From positions 1-64,000 of the forward strand of contig JAIPDO010000009.1 in assembly GCA_021737645.1 (NCBI GenBank): a DNA stretch of 64,000 nucleotides, given 5' to 3'. The DNA is from Desulfarculaceae bacterium. GTDB lineage: Bacteria; Desulfobacterota; Desulfarculia; Desulfarculales; Desulfarculaceae. Of the stretch, positions 17,058 to 29,362 are shown piece by piece. Positions within the stretch are counted from its first letter, which is position 1. Each line of letters opens with the position of its first letter. The translations under genes and the position numbers were made by a program. The notes under the pieces were generated by a model, which did not search any database, was not told the DNA's origin, and saw only the letters and a program-made list of their open reading frames with translations.

Positions 17058-17732
17058 CTAAAACCCGAACCACCAGGTTAGGCCCAGCAGCACCTGCAGG
17101 TTGTCCATCTCAAAGGTGTCTTTGGAGATGGTGCCCTGGCTGCTGGTGGACATGTCGCTGTCCACGGAGAGCCACCAGTAGCGGGCCCCCAGGCTCAGGG
17201 TCCAATTCTGGGACAATTGGTAGCCCACTCCGGTGCCCAGGAAAAAGGTGGCCGTGTCGGAGGTGGACAGATCCACCGATTCGCCCAAACCCTTTTGCAT
17301 GTTGTTGATGCCGGTTTCCTTGTCCGAACTGGTGAGGGCGTACCCCACGCCCCCCTCGCCGAACCAACTGAACTCTTTGGCGAACTTCAGGCGGTAGCGC
17401 CCCACCAGATAGACCGGCACCGCGTTGATGGTGGCCCAGTCCGCCTCGGGGCCGCCGCTGCGCGAGGCCTTGGTCAAGAAGCTCATGTACTGGGCGCCGA
17501 CACCCAGCTCGATGCCGCTGGCAAAGGCGTAAAAAACCTCGCCGCCCAGGGTCCATGAAGAGTCCATGGAGCTGGAGCTAGGCGCGCTGTAGCCGTCCCG
17601 TCCGTCGATGGGGTTGCTTTCAACTCCGCTGGCCCAACCGCCGAACAAGGAAACCGCGGCCTTGCCTTGGGCCAAGGCGGGCGTGGCGCACAGCACCATT
17701 AGCATCATCAGCAACGACAATTTTTTCAGCAC
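17058..17732 (-). CDS. Outer-membrane beta-barrel protein
   Basis: A 224-residue exported protein. The start is a GTG at 17732 because GGAGG precedes it by 7 nt and a signal peptide begins there (LKKLSLLMMLMVLCATPALA, cleavage after ALA). The mature part alternates polar and aromatic residues as in beta strands (GIELGVGAQYMSF, FSWFGEGGVGYALT, WTLSLGARYWWLSVDS). It ends with LLGLTWWFGF, whose terminal Phe is the usual barrel-assembly signal. About eight strands would fit an OmpA/OmpW-like porin fold. Specific function unknown. Confidence 0.85.
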   Translation of the reverse strand: MLKKLSLLMMLMVLCATPALAQGKAAVSLFGGWASGVESNPIDGRDGYSAPSSSSMDSSWTLGGEVFYAFASGIELGVGAQYMSFLTKASRSGGPEADWATINAVPVYLVGRYRLKFAKEFSWFGEGGVGYALTSSDKETGINNMQKGLGESVDLSTSDTATFFLGTGVGYQLSQNWTLSLGARYWWLSVDSDMSTSSQGTISKDTFEMDNLQVLLGLTWWFGF

Positions 17733-17878
17733 GATTTTCCTCCGGTTGTCGGACCCTATCATTGCCAGCATCATAGACCATTTTATTTCCCCATACAAAC
17801 AATCGCGCCGGGGGAATAAACAAGGGGCGCCCCTCGGGAGACTTTGCCGATAACCGCTTGCAAAAACACACTTTAGGA

Positions 17879-17910
17879 TAAAAAAACGGGCACCCCTCAT
17901 GGGGTGGCCG
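17879..17910 (-). terminator. Terminator of the ATP synthase operon
   Basis: On the minus strand an 11-bp stem with one mismatch (ACGGCCACCCC and GGGGTGCCCGT around ATGA, 17885-17910) is followed by a run of T. It lies just past the atpC stop. Confidence 0.8.
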
Positions 17911-17938
17911 TCATGGTTGGTATGGGTGTGGGTCGTCT

Positions 17939-18361
17939 CTAGACGGCCATGCCGCCGCTACGTCCGGCCACCTTCAGGCGCATCATGGCCCGTTGCATGG
18001 CTGCTTCGGCCCGCGCGTAATCAAGCTCCTCGGCACGGGACTTGTCCACCCGCTGTTGAGCCCGCTCGCGGGCGCGCTGGGCCCGGTCTATGTCGATTTC
18101 CCGGGCCAGCTCGGCCGCCTCGGCCAGGATGGTCACCTTTTCTCCGGTCACCTCGGCGAAACCGCCGGCGATGGCCGCGTATTCGGTTTGGTTGCCGTCC
18201 TTAAAGCGCATCTCCCCTATGTCCAGGGAGGCCAGGAACGGCACGTGGCCGTGCAACACACCGAACTCGCCGTCCACGCCGGTAGCCACCACCACTTCAA
18301 CTTCCTTGGACAAGAGCAGCTTGTCCGGGGTGACCACTTCCAGCAGTATCTTGTTGGCCAT
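17939..18361 (-). CDS. atpC: ATP synthase F1 subunit epsilon
   Basis: A 140-residue subunit of the F1 central stalk. The N-terminal beta-sandwich has LLEVVTPDKLLLSKEVEVV and GEFGVLHGHVPFLASL. GGFAEVTGEKVTILAEAAE leads into the C-terminal two-helix regulatory part. It is last in the operon, 19 bp after atpD, and is followed by a strong terminator. Confidence 0.96.
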   Translation of the reverse strand: MANKILLEVVTPDKLLLSKEVEVVVATGVDGEFGVLHGHVPFLASLDIGEMRFKDGNQTEYAAIAGGFAEVTGEKVTILAEAAELAREIDIDRAQRARERAQQRVDKSRAEELDYARAEAAMQRAMMRLKVAGRSGGMAV

Positions 18362-18380
18362 GGGTACTAAATCCCCTCGC

Positions 18381-19829
<1,449 letters not shown>

Positions 19830-19850
19830 TTAGTTAATTACTTATAAACT

Positions 19851-20726
19851 CTAACCGGCTTTGAGGGCCTCGGCCCCGCCGACGATATCCATGAGCTCGG
19901 TGGTGATCGCCGCCTGCCGGGCCTTGTTGAAGGCCAGGGTCAGGTTTTGGATCAAGTCCTTGCAGTTCTTGGTGGCGTTGTCCATGGCCGCCATGCGAGC
20001 CGCGTTTTCGCTGGTGGAGGTCTCCAAGAGCCCGCTGTAGACCCGCACGTTCAGGTAGCGGGGCAGCAGGTCCACCAGTATCTCCTCGGCCGAAGGCTCG
20101 GTGAGGTATTCCTGGGAGGACTCGTCCTCGTCGCCGGCAGCCTCGGGGCTGATGGGCAGGAGTTTTTCCACCGTAGGTATCTGGGAGACTATGGACCGGA
20201 AGCGCGAGTAGAGTAGATAGACCTCTTGAACCTCGCCGGAGAGGAAGGCGCCCAGCCCCAAGCGGGCCACCTGAGTGGCCAGGTCGAAGTCAACCACGTT
20301 CATGACCCCGGGGAGCTTCTCGGCGAACTCCACGTTGCGCCGGTTGAAGAACTCGATGCCCTTGCGGCCCACCGCATAGAACGCCACCTCGCGGCCTTCG
20401 CTCTTTTGCTGGGTCATAAATTTCTGGGCCTGAAGGATCAAGTTCATATTGAACGAGCCGCAGAGCCCGCGGTCGGCGGTGATGAGAATCAGGGCCACCC
20501 GGTTCACCTGCTCCGGCTGGGCCAGCAGGGGATGGGCCTCTTGGTCGATGCCCTCGCTCAGAGAACCCAGCACCTCGGAGAACTTGGCGGCGTAGGGCCG
20601 GAAGCGCTCGGTGCGTTCCTGCACCTGGCGCAGCCTGGCCGCGGCCACCATGTTCATGGCTCGGGTGATCTGGCGAGTCTTTTTGACCGCCGCAATCTTA
20701 TTTTGAATGTCGCGAAGTGCCGCCAT
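19851..20726 (-). CDS. atpG: ATP synthase F1 subunit gamma
   Basis: Central rotor shaft of F1, 291 residues. The N-terminal helix (ALRDIQNKIAAVKKTRQITRAMNMVAA), ITADRGLCGSFN and the C-terminal helix (ENAARMAAMDNATKNCKDLI, then ELMDIVGGAEAL) are the conserved family blocks. Lies between atpA and atpD as expected. Confidence 0.97.
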   Translation of the reverse strand: MAALRDIQNKIAAVKKTRQITRAMNMVAAARLRQVQERTERFRPYAAKFSEVLGSLSEGIDQEAHPLLAQPEQVNRVALILITADRGLCGSFNMNLILQAQKFMTQQKSEGREVAFYAVGRKGIEFFNRRNVEFAEKLPGVMNVVDFDLATQVARLGLGAFLSGEVQEVYLLYSRFRSIVSQIPTVEKLLPISPEAAGDEDESSQEYLTEPSAEEILVDLLPRYLNVRVYSGLLETSTSENAARMAAMDNATKNCKDLIQNLTLAFNKARQAAITTELMDIVGGAEALKAG

Positions 20727-20738
20727 GGCCGCCCTTCT

Positions 20739-22252
<1,514 letters not shown>

Positions 22253-22253
<1 letters not shown>

Positions 22254-22804
22254 TAGGCGTAATCACCCCTTCTCAAAGAATCCTTCAAAGTTTCCAGCTG
22301 CGTCTTAACGGTGCCGTCCAGAACCAGGTCTCCAATCTGGGCCCTTACACCGCCGATGAGACTGGAATCCTCCTTGACTTCCACCACAACATCACTTCCG
22401 GCCAGCTTGGTGAGCACTTCCTTGAGGCGGCTGATTTCCTCGTCGCTAAGCGCCGCCGCGGTTGACACCTCGGCCCGGGTGATGCCCTTCTCCTCGTCAA
22501 GCTGGCGGGTGTAAACCCGGCTGATGTCGCTGGTAGCCGCAATGCGGCCCCGGTCCATGAGCAGACGGAAGAAGTTATTTGCTATGGGGCTAAGCCCCAG
22601 CTTGTCCAGAAAAGTGTTCAGGAGCTTGCTGCGGTCCTCGAAGTCGATGGCCGGACTGGCCAACACCTGCTCCAGCTCGGGAGAGGCGGCGAACAGGTCG
22701 GAGACCTCGGCCAACTCCTTTCCGTATTGATCCAGGTTCCCGTCTTCCTTGCCTATCTCAAGCAAGGCCCTGGCATAGCGTTTGGCTACGATGAGGCTGG
22801 TCAC
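22253..22804 (-). CDS. atpH: ATP synthase F1 subunit delta
   Basis: Peripheral-stalk subunit joining F1 to b/b', 183 residues. N-terminal [17 protein letters not shown] and the C-terminal [20 protein letters not shown] are the conserved blocks. It overlaps atpF by 4 bp and atpA by 1 bp, so translation of the three is coupled. Confidence 0.96.
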
Positions 22805-23385
22805 TGTACCTCCTGCGAAACCTTGGCCAAGTACTCATCCACCAGGCGAGTCTGGTCTTCGGAGTTGATTTTTTCCTTGAGCAGGTCCTCGGCCAGGGCG
22901 GCGCTCATCTCGGCCACATCCCTGCGCAGCTCGGCCTTGGCCTGGGCGGTTTCCTGCTCAATGGTGAAACTGGCCTGTTCCTTGATGCGCTGGGCGGTGG
23001 TTTCGGCGCCGCTTATGATGGCCGCCTTTTCCTTTTCACCCATGGCCCGGAACTCGGCCAAGATTTTCTCGTGTTCCCCGGCTGCGTCGGCCAGGCGCTG
23101 TTCCATGAGCGCGTAGGCCCGCCGGGCCTCCTCGCGCTTGGCTTCCAGCTCTTCCAGCTCGGACTTTATCTGATCCACCCGAGAACTCAGGCCGCTCTTG
23201 AGGGGCTTTCTGAGCACCACCACCAACACGGCCACCAGGACCGCGAAGTTCATGATGCGGTAGATGAAGTCCCACATCTGATGGTCGCTTACGCCGCCGC
23301 CGCCGGAGGCCAGGGCCAGCCCGGCGCTCAGGGCGATCATGGCCAGGGCGGGCAGGAGGGGCAGCAACTTTCGAGCTAGTCTCAT
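22801..23385 (-). CDS. atpF: ATP synthase F0 subunit b
   Basis: A 194-residue stalk subunit. An N-terminal hydrophobic, signal-like segment (LLPLLPALAMIALSAGLALA) precedes a second membrane helix (FIYRIMNFAVLVAVLVVVLR). The rest is a long charged helix. The extra N-terminal segment is common in deltaproteobacterial b subunits. Overlaps the b' gene and atpH by 4 bp each. Confidence 0.94.
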   Translation of the reverse strand: MRLARKLLPLLPALAMIALSAGLALASGGGGVSDHQMWDFIYRIMNFAVLVAVLVVVLRKPLKSGLSSRVDQIKSELEELEAKREEARRAYALMEQRLADAAGEHEKILAEFRAMGEKEKAAIISGAETTAQRIKEQASFTIEQETAQAKAELRRDVAEMSAALAEDLLKEKINSEDQTRLVDEYLAKVSQEVQ

Positions 23386-23816
23386 TGCAGGCTCCTCCCC
23401 AAAATTTTCTGGGCCAACTCCCGCCCGAAGGACTGGACTTGACCCTTTAGATCTTCGCGCGCCTGGCCGATCTCGCCCACGATCTCCTCGCGGACCGCAG
23501 CCACGGTTTTTTCCATCTCGGCGGTGGCCGCGTCGATGATCTCGCGCTCGGCGCCGTGGGCCTGGGTTTTCATCTCTTCGCGAACCTCGGCCCCGTCTCG
23601 TCTGGCCTGAACCAGATTGGCCTCCATCTCGGCGGCCTTGGCCTTGGTGCCCTCTTCCGAAGAGGTGATGTCGCCGGAAAGCTGGGCCACTTTTTCCGCC
23701 CGCTGCTTGATGATGCCCCGGATGGGCTTGTACAGCAGGAAGTTAAGCGCCACCAGCAACACCAAGAAGTTGCCGATCTGCCAGAACAAGGAGGCGTCTA
23801 TGTCAATACTGACCAT
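23382..23816 (-). CDS. ATP synthase F0 subunit b'
   Basis: A 144-residue b-type subunit (b') with a single N-terminal membrane helix (LFWQIGNFLVLLVALNFLLY) and a long charged helix with EEGTKAKAAEMEANLV. First gene of the operon. The start at 23816 (MVSIDIDASLF) follows AAAGG; an upstream in-frame codon at 23837 lacks support. Subunits a and c are not encoded here, the usual split in this group. A promoter lies at 23986-24014. Confidence 0.93.
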   Translation of the reverse strand: MVSIDIDASLFWQIGNFLVLLVALNFLLYKPIRGIIKQRAEKVAQLSGDITSSEEGTKAKAAEMEANLVQARRDGAEVREEMKTQAHGAEREIIDAATAEMEKTVAAVREEIVGEIGQAREDLKGQVQSFGRELAQKILGRSLQ

Positions 23817-23985
23817 AAGACCTTTGTGCTCCCGCAACTAGGGGGAAAGGTGGCGGCACCTTCCCAGAATTATGTTTCCAGCCCTGCTTGCGAAAAAAAT
23901 TACTTGAAAATAGCCCGGTTAAGGACACCAGCCCCGCTCAGCCCCAAAGCCGAGGAAGTCTGTTACCAAAAACACAAGCTGCGAC

Positions 23986-24014
23986 CTTGTACAATATTTA
24001 ACAGGACGTGTCAA
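23986..24014 (-). promoter_or_regulatory. Sigma-70 promoter of the ATP synthase operon
   Basis: On the minus strand TTGACA (24009-24014), 17 bp, TACAAG (23986-23991). Transcription would start near 23979, giving a leader of about 160 nt. A run of A precedes the -35 box. It lies after the bactofilin stop, so the operon need not be read from the bactofilin gene. Confidence 0.65.
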
Positions 24015-24060
24015 AACTTTTTTTGCCTTACCGGGCCCTTAAGCCGCTTTCCCCTCCGCC

Positions 24061-24465
24061 CTATCCGGGCCGGGAAATCAACTCGAGGCGGCCGGCCTCC
24101 TCCTGTTTCTCGTCCAGGGCCATATGGCAGCGTCCCTCGAAGCGAACACCCTCTTCCATGACCACCAATGGAGCGCTGAGATCGCCGGTTAGATGGCCCG
24201 GTTTTTTCAGCTCTATACGCTCCCCGGCCTTGACGTTGCCGGTCAAATGACCGCTGATAATCACCTGGGTGGCCTCTATCTCGGCCTCGACCACGGCGCT
24301 GGGCCCTATAAGCACGGTTCCCCGGCCCTGTATGCGGCCCTGAAACTCGCCCTCCAGGTGGGCCTGGCCGGTGAAGGTTAGCTCGCCTTGCTGGCGAACC
24401 CCCTTACCCAGATAGAAACTCACTCCGGATTCATGGTTGCGTTTTCTCACACGCCGCCTCCCCAT
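24061..24465 (-). CDS. Bactofilin (polymer-forming cytoskeletal protein)
   Basis: A 134-residue bactofilin. It has the short-period beta-helix pattern of the family: GKGVRQQGELTFTGQAHLEG (20-39), then IQGRGTVLIGPSAVVEAEIE, ATQVIISGHLTGNVKAGERI and ELKKPGHLTGDLSAPLVVM. The N-terminus is basic (MGRRRVRKRNHES). Bactofilins form membrane-associated filaments involved in shape and polar organisation. Placement next to ATP synthase and near the mre cluster is common in this group. Confidence 0.93.
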   Translation of the reverse strand: MGRRRVRKRNHESGVSFYLGKGVRQQGELTFTGQAHLEGEFQGRIQGRGTVLIGPSAVVEAEIEATQVIISGHLTGNVKAGERIELKKPGHLTGDLSAPLVVMEEGVRFEGRCHMALDEKQEEAGRLELISRPG

Positions 24466-24606
24466 GACTTCAGTACCGGCCCAGGACCGGTCCCATGGAA
24501 TTTTGTTATCTCAATGCTGTGTACCGCGCCGGCCCCGAAAAACCGGCTCTTGAGGGGAGACAATATCTCCCTAGCACGCGGGGCGGGCGGGGGGCAAGTT
24601 AAAAGG

Positions 24607-25404
24607 TTACTTGCGCAAGGCCGCCCCGGGCGGACGGGGGGCGGTATAGGGCTTTTTCTGCTTATAGAGCTGCAAGCGGCGCAGCAAGGGCTCCGGCGCG
24701 GGCTCATCGCCCTGGGAGCCCCGGGCGAGATCCGCCGCCTGCACCTGGACCGCCACCGCCTGAATGTAATCCCCGGCCCGGGCCATGGCCGCGGCCAGGG
24801 TGTCCAGGGTGCCTTGGTTGCGGTCTATGAACACCGCTTGGCGGGCCATCTCCAGGGCCTCGGCCCCGTTTATGAACTTGGGGTCCGGGCAGGTGGCCAG
24901 AAGCCAGGCCTTGGCCTGGTAAGCCTGGCCGTAGCCCGGCTCCACCTCGATGGAGCGGTTGAAGTCGTCCAGGGCTTTTTGGTATTGCCCCAGCGTCTGC
25001 CAGGTAAGGCCCCGGTTGGTGTAGAGCATGCCCCAGGTGGTGTTGACATCGATGGCCTTGGCGTAGTCGGCCATGGCCTGATCGTAGCTTTTTTGGGCGC
25101 GTTTTTTGTCGCCCTGGGTGAGAAAAAACTCTCCCTGGTCGGCCCAGGCGGCGGCGCGGTCGTTGTAGGCCACGGACATGCCGTATGGTCCCAGATTTCC
25201 GGAATCGATCGCCAGGGTGTAGAGCCTGAGCGCCTCGGCCAGCTCGCCCTGGCGGTGGGAGTCCAGGCCCCGGTTCACGTCGGCCTGGGCCCACTGGTAG
25301 GCTCCGGCCGCACCGGCGGACAACAGCAGCGCCAGGCACAGGGCCGTCGCCGCCCAGAGTTGCCCGCGGCCCAGCGCCGTATTTATCTTTTCCGTGATGA
25401 TCAT
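24607..25404 (-). CDS. Membrane-anchored or exported TPR protein
   Basis: A 265-residue protein with an N-terminal hydrophobic segment (ATALCLALLLSAGAAGA, 19-35). Several tetratricopeptide repeats follow, for example GELAEALRLYTLAID, KSYDQAMADYAKAIDV, GMLYTNRGLTWQTLGQYQKA and LDDFNRSIEVEPGYGQAY. It ends in a basic, proline-rich tail. TPRs mediate protein contacts; the partner is unknown. It follows the rod-shape operon after a gap holding an intergenic repeat, so linkage to cell-wall functions is possible but not shown. Confidence 0.85.
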   Translation of the reverse strand: MIITEKINTALGRGQLWAATALCLALLLSAGAAGAYQWAQADVNRGLDSHRQGELAEALRLYTLAIDSGNLGPYGMSVAYNDRAAAWADQGEFFLTQGDKKRAQKSYDQAMADYAKAIDVNTTWGMLYTNRGLTWQTLGQYQKALDDFNRSIEVEPGYGQAYQAKAWLLATCPDPKFINGAEALEMARQAVFIDRNQGTLDTLAAAMARAGDYIQAVAVQVQAADLARGSQGDEPAPEPLLRRLQLYKQKKPYTAPRPPGAALRK

Positions 25405-25439
25405 AGTTTAGGAATTTAGCACGGCGCACCCCGTGGGTA

Positions 25440-25682
25440 AAGGCGGCCCCTTTGGCCGGCGGGGCAGGGTGGGTGGCCTGGTCCCGCCGCGCGCTTGCTC
25501 TGCCCGGCCTCGCAATGACGGCTATAGGCTTTACGGGTCGGAAATTATCTCGTCTTCAGCGGCTTCGCCCAGGTGTTCGTGGCCTAGGCGTCCGGCGAGC
25601 GCAGACCGCAGGCGTATATGCCAATACGCCGAGGAGGCGAGCGCCGCCCGCAACGAAGCATAGCGCCGCCTGGCGAAGCCGC
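25440..25682. repeat. Intergenic repeats between the TPR gene and rodA
   Basis: 25440-25530 is a copy of the CTCGCAATGACGGCTAT-type repeat. 25555-25682 is a copy of the GGCGTCCGGCGAGCG repeat. Its internal hairpin is GGCGTAT-ATGCCA-ATACGCC (about 25609-25628), followed by copy-conserved flanks. It reaches to the rodA stop. No gene seen. Confidence 0.7.
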
Positions 25683-26789
25683 CTAAGGTCGGTGGAAAAT
25701 GAAGCGCCGCATAGCAACGCCCTGGATAAGACCCAGCGCGGCCATGGTGGTGATAAGCGAGGAGCCGCCGTAGCTGATGAAGGGCAGGGGGATGCCCACC
25801 ACCGGGAACAGGCCCAGCACCATGCCCACGTTGATCACCGCGGGCCAGAAGATCATGGCCGTGCCGCCCATCACCAACAGCAGGCTTTGGCGGTCCTTGG
25901 CCCGGTAGGCGATGGCGATGCCCCGGTAGACGATGGCCGCCACCAGCAAGAGCACCACCATGCCGCCGATAAAGCCCCACTCCTCGGCCAGCACCGAAAA
26001 GGCGAAGTCGGTGTGCTGCTCGGGCAAAAAGTGCAACTGGCTCTGGGTGCCGGCCAAAAACCCCTTGCCCATGAACTGGCCCGAGCCCACCGCGATCTTG
26101 GACTGGATGAGGTGGTAGGCCGAGCCCAGGGGATCGCTCTCCGGGTCCAGAAAGCTGAAGATGCGCTGCTTCTGATAGTCCTTCATGAAGCGCCAGACCA
26201 GGGGCAGGGCCACCACCATGCCCCCTCCGGCGATGGCCAGGTCCCGGAGCTTGACCCCGTTGATCAGGATGACGCTTCCGGCCACCATGAGCACCAACAG
26301 GCAGGTGCCCAGGTCCGGCTCCTTGAGAATGAGCAGGGCCGGGATCAGGGCCAGGCCCACGGGGATGATGAGCTGGTGCAGGCGGTAGGGCTCGGTCTGG
26401 TCGCGGCGCTGGAAATAGGCGGCCAACACCAGCACCGCCGCCAGCCGCGCCAGCTCCGAGGGCTGGATAACCATGGGACCCAGGGCCAGCCAGCGCTGGC
26501 TGCCGCCGATTACCTTGCCCCAGAACAGAACCGCGATGAGCAGTATCACCACCAGCACGTAGAAGGGGTAGGCGATGGTGCTCAGGCGCTGAGGGCCGAC
26601 CATGGCCACGGCCAGCATAACCACAAGGCCCAGGCCCATCCAGTAGGTCTGCTTTAGGTACACCGGCATGCCCGAACCGGTGAAGGAGCTGGCCGCAGAG
26701 TAAAGGTTGATCACCCCACAGGCGCCCAGGGCCAGCACCAGGATGAGCAGCAGCCAGTCGAAGCTTGACACCAGGCGGCGGTCTATCAT
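25683..26789 (-). CDS. rodA: Rod-shape determining SEDS protein RodA
   Basis: A 368-residue SEDS-family peptidoglycan glycosyltransferase of the elongasome, with about ten membrane segments. Family motifs include GGSQRWLALGPMVIQPSELAR, KEPDLGTCLLVLMVAGS and the C-terminal GIPLPFISYGGSSLI. The reading frame continues far upstream, but the ATG at 26789 is chosen because it overlaps the mrdA stop (ATGA) and begins the conserved MIDRRLVSSFDW. It is the last gene of the mreB-mreC-mreD-mrdA-rodA operon and pairs with PBP2. Confidence 0.97.
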   Translation of the reverse strand: MIDRRLVSSFDWLLLILVLALGACGVINLYSAASSFTGSGMPVYLKQTYWMGLGLVVMLAVAMVGPQRLSTIAYPFYVLVVILLIAVLFWGKVIGGSQRWLALGPMVIQPSELARLAAVLVLAAYFQRRDQTEPYRLHQLIIPVGLALIPALLILKEPDLGTCLLVLMVAGSVILINGVKLRDLAIAGGGMVVALPLVWRFMKDYQKQRIFSFLDPESDPLGSAYHLIQSKIAVGSGQFMGKGFLAGTQSQLHFLPEQHTDFAFSVLAEEWGFIGGMVVLLLVAAIVYRGIAIAYRAKDRQSLLLVMGGTAMIFWPAVINVGMVLGLFPVVGIPLPFISYGGSSLITTMAALGLIQGVAMRRFIFHRP

Positions 26790-28741
26790 GTGCCCGCTCC
26801 CGGCCGGAGGGGTTTTTTCTTGGGCGCCGGCTTGGCCTTGGGCTTGGGTTTGGCCTGGGGTGGGGTTTTGGGCTCGGGCTCGGGGATGCCGAAGTAGGCC
26901 CGCATCACCGCCGCCGCCACCGGCCCGGCGGCGGAGCCGCCGTGGCCGCCGTGCTCCACCACCACCCCCACCGCGATGGTGGGGTTCTCCACCGGGGCGT
27001 AGGCCACGAAAAGGGCGTGGGAACGGTATTTCCAGGGCACGTTTTCTTCGGCGCCAAAGGATTTCTCGAACTTGAGGCCCACCACCTGGGCGGTGCCGGT
27101 CTTGCCGCCCACGGTGATGCCCGGCAGCCGGGCCAGGCGGGCGGTGCCGTGGGGCTCGTTGACCACGGCGGACAAGCCCTTGGCGATGGTGTCCAGGTGC
27201 TCGGGAGCGATGGGCACCCTGGCCTTGACCGGCTCGGGGGCGGGCACCGCCTCGCCGCCGGGCGGGGTCACCGTCTTGACCAGGGAGGGGGTCACCAACA
27301 TGCCGCCGTTGGCCACCACCGCGGTCATACGGGCCATCTGCAGGGGAGTGACCAGGGTGAAGCTTTGGCCGATGGCCAGCGACAGGGTCTCGCCGTCCTG
27401 CCAGGGCTCCTTGAAGCGCTTCTTTTTCCACTTGGAGTCGGGCACCAGGCCCGGCGACTCGTGGGGCAGGCTTATGCCCGTGGGCCGCCCCAGGCCGAAG
27501 GCCCGGGCCCACTTGGCCAGGCGATCCACCCCCAGCTTGAGGCCGGTCTTGTAAAAGAAAACATCGCAGGACTCGCGGATGGCCTTGTGGATGTCGGTGT
27601 AGCCGTGGCCGCCCTTCTTGTAGGCCCAGCAGCGGTAATAGCGGCGGCCGAAGGGCATCTGCCCGGCGCAGAAAAAACGGGTGGTGAGGTTGATGGCCTT
27701 TTCGGCCAGCCCGGCGGCGGCGGTGATGATCTTATAGGTGGAGCCCGGCGGGTACATGCCGCTGATGGCGCGGTCCTTGAGGGGATGCTTGGGGTCCTCG
27801 GCCAGGGCCTTCCACTGCTTGGTGCTCATGCCGGTGATGAAGTCGTTGGGGTCGAAGGTGGGGCTGGAGTACAGGCACAGCACCTGGCCGGTGCGCGGGT
27901 CCAGGGCGGCCACCGCCCCAGCCCGGCCGTCCAGGGCCTTGGCCGCCGCTTTTTGCAGATCAAGATTTATGCTCAGGGTGAGGTCCGCCCCCCGGCTGGC
28001 CGGGACCTCCTTGATCAGCTTGATCTCCCGGCCCATGGCGTCCACTTCCACTTGGCGGGCTCCCCGGCTGCCGTGCAGCACCCGTTCCCGGCTCTTTTCC
28101 AGGCCGTAGCGCCCCACCCAGTCGCCCATGCGGTACACCGCCCGGTTGCTGGCTTGCAGCTCCCGCTTGTTTATCTCGCCCAGATAGCCGATGACGTGGG
28201 CCGCCAGCCGGGGGGCCAGATAGGCCCGCTGGTAGCGCACCAACACCTTCACTCCGGGCAGCTCGTAGCGGAAGGTCTCCAGCAGGGCCAGTTGGTGGCG
28301 GTCCAGATGGTTGCGCAGCACCACCGGCTTGAAGGGCGGCGCCCCCTGGGCGGCCCGCCGCGCCTTGGCGATCTCTTCGGGGCTCAGGCCCACCAGGTTG
28401 TGCAGGCGGCGGGTGAGCACGGCCCAGTCGCCCACGTCCTCGGGGATCACCGCCAGGGTGAAGGCCGGGCGGTTGTCGGCCAACAGCCTGCCTTCGGCGT
28501 CGAAGATCAGCCCCCGGCTGGGGGCCAGGTCCACCAGGCGGATGCGGTTGTTCTCGCTGAGCAGGCGGAAGTGCTCGCCCTTGAGAAGCTGAAGAAACCA
28601 CAGGCGGCCCAAGAGCACCACCAAGGCCAGGCCCACCACCACCGCGGCGGTCAACAGGGCCATGCGGATGTTGGGGTTTTCCCCCGGCTCCAGGCCGCGC
28701 CCCCCCACGGAGGCTGGTTTGGGCACTTGGCTCAGGTTCAC
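26786..28741 (-). CDS. mrdA: Penicillin-binding protein 2 (peptidoglycan transpeptidase)
   Basis: Class B PBP of the elongasome, 651 residues, anchored by one N-terminal helix (about 28-49). The pedestal domain (RIRLVDLAPSRGLIFDAEG) precedes the transpeptidase domain. The catalytic serine is Ser334 in STYK, the second motif is SCD, where other PBPs have SxN, and the third is KTG in GGKTGTAQVV. The last part, after about 630, is a proline/lysine-rich tail (KPKPKAKPAPKKKPLRPG). It overlaps mreD and rodA by 4 bp each. Confidence 0.96.
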   Translation of the reverse strand: MNLSQVPKPASVGGRGLEPGENPNIRMALLTAAVVVGLALVVLLGRLWFLQLLKGEHFRLLSENNRIRLVDLAPSRGLIFDAEGRLLADNRPAFTLAVIPEDVGDWAVLTRRLHNLVGLSPEEIAKARRAAQGAPPFKPVVLRNHLDRHQLALLETFRYELPGVKVLVRYQRAYLAPRLAAHVIGYLGEINKRELQASNRAVYRMGDWVGRYGLEKSRERVLHGSRGARQVEVDAMGREIKLIKEVPASRGADLTLSINLDLQKAAAKALDGRAGAVAALDPRTGQVLCLYSSPTFDPNDFITGMSTKQWKALAEDPKHPLKDRAISGMYPPGSTYKIITAAAGLAEKAINLTTRFFCAGQMPFGRRYYRCWAYKKGGHGYTDIHKAIRESCDVFFYKTGLKLGVDRLAKWARAFGLGRPTGISLPHESPGLVPDSKWKKKRFKEPWQDGETLSLAIGQSFTLVTPLQMARMTAVVANGGMLVTPSLVKTVTPPGGEAVPAPEPVKARVPIAPEHLDTIAKGLSAVVNEPHGTARLARLPGITVGGKTGTAQVVGLKFEKSFGAEENVPWKYRSHALFVAYAPVENPTIAVGVVVEHGGHGGSAAGPVAAAVMRAYFGIPEPEPKTPPQAKPKPKAKPAPKKKPLRPGAGT

Positions 28742-29277
28742 GGGGACACCTTGCGCTCAGCGGGCCCGAAGTGGGCCAATATCCCCACCAGGGCCTCGTT
28801 GAGCCCGAAGAACAGGGGCGCGGTGAAGGCGTTGATCAAGGCCTGGGCCAAAAGCAATAGGGGCAGGTTCACCGGCGGCGCGTAAGAAGGCACGGTCAGG
28901 GTCATCGCCCCGGCGGTTAGCAGGTGGGCCAGGATGGTGAGCACTCCCACCGAGAGCATCTGAAACGGCCAGGAGGAGATGTCCAGCTTGCGCCGGGCCA
29001 GTTGGCAGATCACATAGACCACGGTGAAGATCACCACGTTCAGGCCCATGACCCCGCCGGAGATGAGGTCGGCCACGTAGCCCAGGAACATCACCACCAT
29101 AAAGCCCAGCACCAGGGGCAGGCGGTAGCCCGCCGAGACCACCAGCACGATGATGGGCTCCAGGCGCAGCGGCCCCAGGGCCCACCAGGAAAAGGCGGTG
29201 GTGCCCAACACGGCCAAGAGCAGGCCCGTCACGGCGGTGCCCATCGCCCGGGGCCAGCGGCCGGCGCCGCGCTTCAA
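28738..29277 (-). CDS. mreD: Rod-shape determining protein MreD
   Basis: A 179-residue integral membrane protein with five or so hydrophobic segments, including LLLAVLGTTAFSWWALGPL, IIVLVVSAGYRLPLVLGFMV and VVIFTVVYVICQLARR. It matches MreD by position between mreC and mrdA, size and hydrophobicity. MreD sequences are poorly conserved, so the name rests mostly on context. Overlaps mrdA by 4 bp. Confidence 0.9.
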   Translation of the reverse strand: MKRGAGRWPRAMGTAVTGLLLAVLGTTAFSWWALGPLRLEPIIVLVVSAGYRLPLVLGFMVVMFLGYVADLISGGVMGLNVVIFTVVYVICQLARRKLDISSWPFQMLSVGVLTILAHLLTAGAMTLTVPSYAPPVNLPLLLLAQALINAFTAPLFFGLNEALVGILAHFGPAERKVSP

Positions 29278-29362
29278 ACCAGCCTCGCCGGGTCCGCCGG
29301 GGTCTGACTATCGTCGCGTTGGGGGCTCCCTATAGTATGGTAGCGCGTCATGGCCACAACCT

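Noticed and set aside
26790..27512. Upstream extension of rodA
   Set aside because: The frame is open but reads as an Arg/Gly/Pro-rich shadow of mrdA. The ATG at 26789 coincides with the mrdA stop and the SEDS start.
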